Positions 23,690 to 35,200 of a stretch of DNA of 64,000 nucleotides are shown one piece after another (positions within the stretch are counted from its first letter, which is position 1; every line of letters begins with the position of its first letter). The notes under the pieces were generated by a model that searched no databases, was not told where the DNA came from, and was given only the letters and a program-made list of their open reading frames with translations. This stretch comes from Branchiostoma floridae (taxonomy: Eukaryota > Chordata > Leptocardii > Amphioxiformes > Branchiostomatidae). A program made the position numbers and the translations under genes. The stretch covers positions 5,694,903-5,758,902 of the forward strand of contig NC_049994.1 of the NCBI RefSeq assembly GCF_000003815.2, given 5' to 3'.

Positions 23690-26230
23690 ATCTGAAGATG
23701 TCTCAACTACCTCTCAGTAATCTTAATGACCACTAAATGAGGGATATTTATGGGTAGTTGTTGTTCAACATCAAACTGGCGTGTGATACCGAAGGGCAGT
23801 TATACTGGCTGTACAGAACAGACTCTACAGAACTGTAGAAATGAAGCTGTTAGTGAATTTTACAGTGTCACTTCATTGCTGGGATACTGTATAAAAGAGC
23901 AAATTGCTTACATTTGCTATAGTACTAGCCTCCATAGCAGGCTCTCTATGGACTTTTTTGGCTATAGTACAGTGCATATAACAAAGTATAAACATTTACT
24001 CAATGTTCTTTGAGACTGTTTTTTTTATTCTGGAATTCACTGATGGAACATTTACAACGGCTAGGTATTCACAGAACTAGCATGATGAAGCAAACAAATT
24101 ACAATGTTGTTCAACATTGGTAAAATTATCAGTATCTTTTATATAAAGACAAAACATGATTGCATTGTGTGCAATTTACACTGCATTCTTTGCTGTTAGT
24201 GTTTATTTAAAAAATCTGCTATGAGGATAGGAGAATATCACATTTCCATAAAATGTATTTTGAAACAGGTGTGTTTTAGCCAATAAAACAATGAAAAATA
24301 CAACTCAATGGTTCAAAGCATTTATATAGGACTTTATAACAGTTTGGGTAGAAATTTCCAATGACAATGATAGTATCGCTTGACTACATTGGTAATGGCA
24401 ACTGTAAAAGTTTAACAACAGACTTATTTATACATTGTACATCAGTGCTCTCGGTCACATGTAGACATTTCAAAGTAAAAACAATGCAGTCACCTCAGAC
24501 TCGGATATATTTCACAATGTGCCTCTTTTGATTGTGCTATCAAAATCAGTATTTTTTGGATAATCATGTGGATCTGAACAAAGAAATACTGTTTAAAATA
24601 CTCCATATTGTTAAGTAAGAAAAAAAATCATCCATTTCAAAGCTGAAGCTGATTCTGGACAATTGAAGCAACTATGGCATCATGATGTATAGCACACAGA
24701 CCTGTGAAAGTGAAAAGTGTCTCCTGCTTAAATTTTTTCCCCGTCCCTCTCATTGTTTCAAATGTTTGAGCTTATTTTAATTTTCATCATTAATTTGACT
24801 GGCTAAATATGTCAGTTTGAGGCTTATGAAAGTACATTTTCAACAGTTTCATATCATTTTTGGTAAGCACAGAAATTATTCATTATCAACGTGAGAATGT
24901 GGCATACTTTAATATCACTGATTAACATTTCAAATCTAATTTGGCTGTAAACAAAAGACAACATCACCCCGTATTCTAAATATCCAACATTCTTGTTGAT
25001 TATTGCACTTGCAGGTCAGAGAGAAAAAGTCTATAGAAAAATTTGACTGTTCCATTTCATTTTCAATATGCTATTATGTACATAACCAACACTTCCTTTC
25101 TTGTATACCTTCAACCAAACAGCACATTTTTGCCCAGATTTGAAATTTTTGTCAGTTGAAAGGCACAAATCAGTACAATTTTTTTGGTTTATTGATATTT
25201 CTGGCCAATCAGAATAATTTTTTTATCTAGCTAGATTTCTTATCTATTTGTTTCTTTATAATTTCATTGTACAACTTGTTGACACAAAAGTTCACATTCC
25301 AGCAGCCAAAGCAACAACACAAAGTCAAGATCAACATTACATATTGAACAACAGTCAGGGATGTCACAGCTATCCATATATACACTTTGAATGGGCAATT
25401 TTGGAATTTCACTAACCAGTCTAAATGTCAAAACAACACTTTTAATGTAGAATGTGACAAATACCTATCTAATATCTACTTGATTGAAAATGATTTTGTT
25501 TATGGTATTTTGAGACAAAATATTGTTTCTGACACGAGAAGAAGGAACTGTGTGGCATGCATGGTTGACAATGACAGGGCCAAGAAAAAAGTGCTACCAT
25601 CAATGACATGTTTCATATTGACCCTCAAAAACATTTGTTTGTTAAAACCTTTGTTTATTCTGTAACATGGGTTACAGAATTAATATATGGCTGTATACCG
25701 GTAGATTCATTTTCTAACATGATGAAATCATTCCAACATCTAGGGAGGGGTGGGTACCGGGAAGGGTGTACTGGTACAAAACTGTTTTTTCTTATTGGAC
25801 CGGTCCAGAAAAAGCGGACCTGAAAAAAATCAGTAGACTGGATCTTGGACCGATTAGAAAATGAAAATATTACATCGGCAGACATTCACGCAATTTGATG
25901 CTTACTTGTTTAAGAAAATATAACAATAAGACCGAAGTAAAGGAGATTTGATAGTCATTTTACCAAGTTTCTACATTCAACCTTGGCTGAAGTTAGTGTT
26001 GTTTACATTAAGATAGGATTTTAAAACGTCAGTGGAAGTCACTAAACAGAATCCTTAGAAGCGAAATGGACCATTATTTTGTGTATCACCTATTCAAAAG
26101 TTTTTACAGACAATCAGGTTCAGGTCCGGACCTGGACCTGATCTTTCAGACCTGGACCTGAATTTTCTGTACCGGTACCCACCCCTACACACATTAATAA
26201 AAAGTACCTAGATGCTAGCACACAGTACAT
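23690..26230. other. intergenic region left of the ACBD5 stop codon
   Basis: About 2.5 kb of AT-rich DNA with no ORF that resembles a protein. It must hold the ACBD5 3' UTR at its right end, followed by the MITE at 25747-26186. Confidence 0.5.
25747..26186. mobile_element. MITE with GGGGTGGGTACCGG ends
   Basis: The left end GGGGTGGGTACCGG is mirrored by ACCGGTACCCACCCC at the right. The interior has repeated GGACCGGTCC-like and GGACCTG motifs. A second copy starts at 38020. It lies immediately downstream of the ACBD5 coding end. Confidence 0.75.
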
Positions 26231-29200
26231 CTACATAAAAGGTGACCTCCTGTGTGCCTTGCTTTTCTTTTTCAAGTACAGTTTGATGAGCCAGTTGACA
26301 ATGAAGGGCCAGACTAAGATGAAAAAGGCTGTTTTTCCAGACAGGTTGGAGAAAGGCCACCAGGAGCTTTCCTGTGATGAAAAAAAAAAGATCATTTGAA
26401 ATCTGGAGCTGCTTCTCAACACAATGAGACTTTAGGGGGAACATCAAAAAAGGTCAAACGGATTCTGAATAAACAGAAATATAGTTACAAATTGAATGTT
26501 GTCTATTACAGCAAATATATAACACAAGAATGCATACCTGTTGCTGTTGGGGTTGCACAGCTTGGACTGCAGGGGCAACTATACCGCCTCTAGCCTGAAA
26601 AACAAAGGCAACAATCACCTTTATTTTTTATTTATTAATTTTGAACTGTTACGAAGTCCATTCGGTTAAAAAAAAAGCTTTGCACAAGTTACGTCGATGA
26701 AGGTTAAGGTGATATCTCACTGCACTTGGGGCACTGGTACGGCACTGTGAAGTTTGAAAGGTTACTTAACAACTTTCAGAGATAAAGCACAATTTTTTTT
26801 ACATTTTGTGTATTGTGCTGTCTTCTAAGTCATATTTTTACATACATGTATCATCCAATATCTAAGTTATAAAAAATTTGCAAAAATAACAACAGTGCCA
26901 CAGTGAACGAACCCCGCAGTGCCACACCAGTACCCCAAGTGCAGTGAGGTATCACCTTTAGATATCCAGGCACAAAAATTGTTACTCAAGCAACTGGATG
27001 GGATATTGGAAATGGTCTGTCACTGACAAAAGACAGTGGATGCTGTCTGAGACGTCAGAATGTTTCCAAAATCATATTGAGTAGCTTCAGTTACTATTAT
27101 TTGACATACCATAAGAAGTTGTCATCTCTCTTCTGTTATTTTCTTAATGGGCCTTCTTTTTAGCAGAAACTTATCTTAATATGCATCATCACAGCAATGT
27201 TAACAAACCTGAGAAGTAGAGAGTGCCTCCAGTGTACTGAGCCTGGCCAGAACAAAGTTCATGTCCTGCTGTAGACGGTCCAGGGCGACGGCTATGTGTT
27301 CATTAACATCTGATGACCCCTGCCCTCGCCCCCTCCCTCTCTCTCCGTCATCTCCACCCCCTCCTCCATAGTAACCCCCTGCCCCACGTCTTCCTGGGGT
27401 ACCCCCTCTGTCTCGAGCACCTGTACATGTACACAATACATGTGTACATGAGAAGGACTTGAGCTACGATACATACATGTACAAAACTATTCTTAAACAA
27501 TGTATTCTACAGTATGTTTGGAAATCATTTTACAAGCAGGTATGCCGCATTCATTTTGAATCAATATTTTTCATCAATAAAAAGATGTAAAGAGCTGATT
27601 GGTCATCAGAAAATTTTATCCGCGTGTACTTTTGTGTTGGAAGAAAGTTTAGCTTTGTACTATGATTATTACCAACACAGATAGGCTTCCATGATAATGT
27701 CAAGAGCTTGTCTATGTTCACCAATGAAAGAAACTACAATGTAGGAGTTCCACAGGAGCACAAGAGAAACAAAGCCGTCAGCTTAAAACATTAGAACTAG
27801 TGTTCTAGCCAGCATCCGTCCTTCTGTCCTTTGACGGAATTCTATAGCTGGGGATGGAAACAAATTTTGCCCATTCTGTCCACTGTGATGGAAATTAAGT
27901 TGTGCAAAGATCTCCACAAATTCAGCACAAATACCATTGAACCAAGATTGAGTCCATTTAACCATCAAAATTTGCCCCTCAAAATGCAGGAAATAGCTTT
28001 TCAGAGGGTCTCAGATTTCAAAATTTTCCTAGACGCCCCAAGGACTGTCGCGTAGAAGCCTCTGGCACTTGACAGGATTTCCATTCAAAATCCAGGGGAC
28101 GGTGAAAAAATTCAGGCTGGCTAGAAGTAGTAGAGAGTGACTGATTAAAACAAAGAAACTGATGATGAAAATTTCCTCCCCAAACCTACCTCTGCCACCA
28201 CTACTTGTGCTGTCCCCACTCTGCCTCCTGCTGCCCATCTGTCCTCCCTGACCTTTACCCTGACCCCCCATCTCTCCTCCTCCTCGACCAATCACAGCGG
28301 GGCTTTCCAACTCCAACCGTCTCTCCACGTCACCTGACCTGCCCTGACCAACCAGAGGCGACATGCTCAGACTGCTGTTATGTGAGTCTTCCATCCCAGA
28401 AGAATCATTGGCAAGGGGCGAGCCAATCGAGAATGGCGCCATCCCTTCTGTTTGCTGCATTGAACCATGGGAAGGAAGACCATTGCTGTCGTGGTGTATC
28501 TCCGCCTGAGTCACAAAGCTGTTGCTCCTAGGAAGTCCCTCAGGACTTTGGCTACTCGGAGATGTAGCGCCTGCTTGGCGAGATATCAAGCCTGGCATCT
28601 GTGAGGAGATACACAAATCATCAAGTAGAAGGCCCCTTGAAAAACAGTTTGTCAGATTTAAATGTGGCAATAAATAACTAGCTGTTGACCCAAAATTGAG
28701 ACATTAAAGATTGTTCTTCTCCAAAGCTTGAGGGAAAATTGATCATCAAATAAAAGGGTAATGTGGTCTCTAGTTTTAAATGCATCTTAGATACTAGTAT
28801 ATCTTGATATTGAGGTTTATGTCAATTATGGTCCAACGAGATACTAAAGCCAGACATTCCTCTGCAATACCATGGGAAGACACCAGGGGGCACAATCCAA
28901 TTTCTTAATCCAATTTTTCGTCACAACCTATCAACACACTAAATACAAAATCAATCCATCCAGCCATTCTACAGTTACATGTGTCTTGGTGACCTGCCAA
29001 CAGACAGATACACACACTAACACACAGTGTGTGTTTGTGTGTGCCGCTTTAAATATAACCTTTAGGCAAAAATGATAAATGTGTCCATAGAGTTGTAACC
29101 AATATGCACAAAATTATAGCATAGAAAATATAAGTGGCATAGAAAATATAAGTGTGCTCATGCATTTCAGTTTTACTTTGTTAAACTAAACTTTAAAAAG

Positions 29201-32200
29201 ATAATCCCTACCTACCAACCTTAATTTTTTCAGGACTGAAACAGGAATTGTGATTTTCTGACTGAGCGTACACAATGCGTCCGGTACCGAGGCGTTATTT
29301 CCAGTTGGGAAAAAATTGCCTCTGGTGTCCCACAGGGGACAAAACTAGGGCCGATCCTGTTTCTAGTATATGTGAATGATGCAATGCAATTTTTTCTGGA
29401 TAGATGGAAGTATGTTGATGATCTGTCGTTAAAAGAGAGTAGATTATTCAGTGAAGAGAGCTCAATGCAGACAACAATTAACCAACTAGATACATGGTCA
29501 TCCGAAAACCGTATGACATTGAACGATGATAAGTGTAAATTAATGTGTATTTCCTTCATGAAGGATCCTCCTCTACCCCCTGTGTTATTACTGAATGGCA
29601 AAGCCTTGGAGTACACTGAAGATGCCTGTATACTAGGTATCTGGATGTCTGCGGACTTGAAATGGGGAAAGCATACTAACGTCATTATAAAAAAAGGAAG
29701 CTGTCGCCTTTTTTTGCTTAAAAAACTAAAACGCTTTGGTGTCTGCACTGAAGATCTCTGTGAGATTTACCTATTATATGTCCGACCTATCATGGAATAT
29801 GCGGCCCCAGTATGGCATCCAGGTGTAACATGTCAACAATCGGATGCATTAGAACGCATACAAAAGCGTGCGCTAAGAATCATTCTGGGCAGCGAATATA
29901 CTTGTTATACCGAAGCTCTATGTAGGCTAAATATGAACACTTTAAAAGCAAGAAGAGAATTTCTATGTCTTAAGTTCGCGAAATCCATGTTTAATTCACC
30001 CATTTTTCGAAGCTGGTTGCCAGCTACCCGTAATGAAGTTCACAACAGAGACTTAAAACGAGGGCTCGAGCTTAGCATACCTTTTGCCAGACATGATAGG
30101 TACAGAAACAGTGCTATTCCATACTTGTCCACACTCTTAAATACTAATTTATAGCCTGTTTATAGTCACATGACTACTACATGGAATCTCGATTACTGCT
30201 CATGTAAGCCTTTGTGTGCATCAATTATTGTTAAATATGTTATGTTGTATATATTAAGATGCTTTTAAGACTAAAACTAACGTAATTCAGCCAGTTTTAC
30301 AGCATTGTATGAAAGGCTGCAACGTTGTTTTAGTATGTCCATGTATGTATGTATATGTATATGTTTGAATAAACCATTGACAGGAAGCACAACATTTTTT
30401 TTCTTTGGCCTAAGTTAAAGGACGTTATATTTGATATATTCTAGCTTCCCCTACCTCATCAGGGATAGCAGGTGTGTCCACAGTATCCTGGTACAGCTCA
30501 CTGTCAGTGTCTGAGTCACTGTTCACATGATGGGCAGGGTAACTGTGGCCATTCAGCCGTCTGGGAAGGCTATCCTCTCTGCCATCTGGTAAGGACAAAA
30601 ATTACATTCATTTGTGAATATAAACCGTCAAGTCAAAGTGGTTTTAATGATTTCGGAACCACGTGCATACAAAATGTTAATTCTTTAAACTTCATTGACT
30701 GTATTTGGGATATTCTCAATCTGCCAAGCATAATTTTTCTGTTCTTTATGAACCATTGACAGAAATTACACTGTCAAGTTCAATGAAAACTTATATGTGT
30801 AATGTTATGGACACTTGATATCTTTCTTGGTCCGGGCAAACAGCCCACGATGATGATGATGATGATATCTTTCTTAAGAACATACCATGCGCATTCTCCT
30901 ACGCAGAGACATCCAACGGCGCCAGCAAATCGCCTCTTGTCTGTACTCTGCTATCTCAACCGTCACCATCAGTTTCTGACCGCCCTGCTTCAGAATATTA
31001 ATGAGCTTACCCTCATATATGCGAGATTCCTTTTGAAAACATAAAGGCTTATTCTCTAATTGGCCGACAGCTGGTTTGTGGCGACGCCCACAGGAACTGA
31101 TGGTGACGGTTGAGATAGCAGAGTACAGACAAGAGGCGATTTGCTGGCGCCATTGGACATTTCTGCGTAGGCGAATAACCATGGGCTATGTCCACTTATC
31201 ATTTTTCCAGAAGTTAATGCTGATATCTGATGTATTTGTACCATAAAGCTTTTCCATTTTTAAGGCATGAAGGGATAAAAGATAGAACAACTAATCAAGA
31301 ATGCAGAGTTGATTTCTCAGAATGTCCATTAGAAATACCTTCATCTGGAAGATTAGGACCCTTCCCATGATGCTTGGCTGGCAGCGGGGTGTCAATAATC
31401 ACGGGCGGGGTCGGAATCTCCATCAGCATCACCTTGGTAACGGGGGGCGTGGTCACTTGGTTTCCATAGGGACTTCTACCATCATAAATACCTAATAGGA
31501 AGGACAAAATAGTCACCAAGTTTATTTAGTGTCACAGACAAGTATACATACATCATATACTTTGTCTTTCCAATATTCATTTCTATTATGACTTGGGCTG
31601 TTAGCTTTTACTGATATGATTTGCTTCAGATTCTAGCTGAAAGCTGACCTAAAACGTTTTGGGCATGGATGTTCTTAAACCAGATAAACATGTTTTCTTT
31701 TCATCCTTTGTCCTATTCAAATTGTTCATTACTAATTCTGTGTCTTGCTCTCATTGTAAGCATAGTCTTTCTTCTGTTTGTGGTCTCAACTTTTGACCAT
31801 TTCCCTGGAAAAAATGAGACAGCAAACTATACAGATATTGATCATCCTTTCAGTCTGGTGCTTCTTAAATAATTCTCTAGTGCTTTTGTAAAAAGTTAGT
31901 TAATAAGAACTTTTGTTAAGAAGAAGTCACAATTTCAAATTTTATCTTGAGTGACAAAACTCATAGATAGAAATATCGGCCAGAATGAAGATGCATACAC
32001 TCACTGACACCTGCAACTGTTTGTGCCATGAATAACTTATTTATTTCAGTCCTCTTTGTACAAATCAATATATTACATCAATTATCTATCAGTTATCAAT
32101 AACACATAGAATGATTCACACCAATCGAACAGAATCAGATACATCTGTACTACTGATTATCGATTACCAATTTAATTTGATTAAAATGAAATTAGACCAC

Positions 32201-35200
32201 CAGATCTAGAAAGTATTTACAGGATCGTATCAACTTCACAGCTCTCGATTCAAATTCTTTAATGGAAGTATATCATATTAATCAGAAATAATCTCATTAA
32301 CTATGGAGACAGAATCAGTAATAATCAATCAAAATACCAAGGATAATCTAAATCAACAATTAGATACCTAATCATTCATCAAAGTTTAATATTACATGAA
32401 TATATCAATTCATGATTTTCATTTAGTACCACCAGCAAAATGCAGCAAAGATACCTTTGCCAGGTTGAACTTCCTCCTTCACTTCCTCTACTTCCACCTC
32501 AGGAACTTCTCTATCCTCTGATTGGCTGCTGTCTCCTTGGGCTTGTTTGTGATTGGTCAAAGCCTCTGCTTCTCTCTGGTTGGTCACTACCTCTTCTTCT
32601 CTGTGATTGGTTGAGACATCCCCTCCTCTGTGATTTGTTTCTTCCTCCTGCACTCCAGTATTACCTGTTTCTCTATCTTGCATCTGATTGGTTACTTCAG
32701 TTTCATTTTCTTCAGAATTTTCTGTGGATTTTTCTGTGATTTTGTTATTATTAGTTTGCAAATCATCCAAGGTCTCACTCTCACCAACGTGATTGGTTGG
32801 AATCTCTCCATTTTCTTTGATGGCAAGAACTGGTTGGTCAGAGATGGACGGTTCCGATTGGTCCAGTGAAGATTTCCCTGCTTGGTAAGGGCTTTCCAGG
32901 TCAACAAGTTCATAGAATGGCCCGAGAACATGCATGAAGTCCTGCATTTCTTTGTCCTGTGGTAGTGCCTCAATGATCTGAAAAAAAAAATTCATTCAAT
33001 GTTTTACTGGGAGTATATTGAAATCTCAATGACTTGAAGGTAGCAATGGTAGTACAGTCAAACCTGTATATAGCAGCCACTAAAGGGACTGGCCAAATGT
33101 GGCCACTATAGACAGGTGGCCACTATAGACGGGGGGCCACCTGTATAGAGAAAATGTGGATCAATGGAACACAAGCAATAAGTTACACTTGATTTCAGTA
33201 CCACAGGTAAGCCATGTTTTAAGATGAGAAAAAGCCAAGGGATCTACAAAAGTGGCCGCGATTTTATGCAAAGCGGCCGCTAATACAGGTTTGATTGTAA
33301 TACAAAATGTTAAATCCATATCAAATATATTTGTCAATCAAAATCTCAAAGACCTTACAGCTTTCTCAATAATGTGAGGTTCAGTACTTTTTCAAGATGG
33401 TATCAAGCATGTATCAATATGCAATGTAGATGACTGGCTGAATTTCAGTCATTAATAACTTGAGTAACCTGTAAATGACTTTAAAAGCCTCGGTACAATC
33501 CTTTGTATTTACAATTGGCTCTCACTTATTGCTTACCCCAATGGTAAGCAACTTATTACTGAGAGCCTGTGATAACTATAGAGGATTGTACCCTGGCTAT
33601 GACCCTGGCTATGAGTATGACTCTGACATTGTTCTCAAAAATTGACTGTCCTCTCTTGATTTGCCAACAGACCAATCCCTAAAGAATGGTAAAATTGTTC
33701 ATCTAAGAAAATATACCTTTTTCAGAGTGTCCACATAGTTGTCCATGGCCTCTTCTTTGGGCATGTTGCCTAGACGATTCCATGCCTCCCTGTAATGAGC
33801 AAAAAGCAGTTACTGTAAATGAAAAAATGTTCCTGGTAGTTTTATGTTCGTGGTTTTTGCGGTGGCCACTCCACAGTGAACTTTAAACCACCATGAACAC
33901 TCCTTTTTCTCGCTGCCGCAAAAATAAACCAAGTAAATTCCCATTAACTACCAAAATCAATTTGAGAATTTAGTGCGGCTTGACCTCCCCCCGCCCCCCT
34001 GCAGCTGTAAGCTTACAGCCGAAGGGCATGCTGGGACTAATGGTAGGCAGCCAGTCTCTCTTTCTGGTAAAACCCAACCCTAAACTGTCCTGAGACCAAT
34101 GTATATCATGTTACCAGGCTGAGTTGTTTACCTGGGTCTACTTATCTCCTAGGCCTAGGAAAAAAAATGTTGTGTTTCCTGTTTCCCTACCTACCCTAAA
34201 AAAACCTGCCGACCCTAGACTTTTTTTTTGGGTGGGCAGTGGAGTCACATAGCTTCCAGTTAGAATTTTTGTTTAGCCTACTTCCTATTAAAGTAAAACA
34301 CTGCTTGTCCCATCTAATGAAGGATAAATGTATCTATCATGCACAAAATTAAAGTTTGACATTGAAAGACAAGTGTCATCATACATTTCAGTTTACTTTG
34401 TTCAACTGTATTGTAAATATGTATCACTAGAATTTTGGCCAGCCTAAAAAAAAATACAAGAAAAAAAAAGATAATCCCTACCTACCGACCCTAATTTTTT
34501 CAGGACTGAAACAGGAAACACAACATTTTTTTTCATAGGCCCTATAGTTTATCCAACGATGAAACACACATGTACTATAGTAACCCCAGTCTTTCCAGAG
34601 ATGATCTTACCACTTAGCCTTGCCAACCACGTCCCAGAAGCCAGGCCTACTGATGTCACAGGGACCAATCGTGGCCTGCTTGTAGTAGCCGTAGAAGGTG
34701 AGCATGGTCTCGTGGGAAGGAGTGATGGACCCTAGGAAATAATAGGATATACACACACAATTGTATCACATCATCTACTAAGACTTTTGTCTGAGATCTG
34801 GCTTATGTGATAAAGCTCGAGTTTGGTATCAAAACTGTCATAGTTGGTTAGTCTTTGCACAATAGGACAAAGAGACTCATGCAGCAGCTGTAATACATGT
34901 ACTGTATGTTTGGATGCCAGGCTAATAACAGTCCTTATTTACTTTGCAATCCTGTATAGCGCAATAGCACCCGGTTAAACAGGTTATGCTTTTTACTAAT
35001 ACTAACTTTTTATTAAAGTCACACATTATTCAATCAACACTTCACACATATACAACTAGAATGGCTGTGCCTCTTTGACACCTCTATCCGCTGGAACAAA
35101 TCAATATTTCCATGAATACAATTGAACCACTACTAAATTTTCTTAAAGAACAAAATTGTTAACATGTTCTTGCCTGCAAACAAGCTTTTGCATATTTGAA

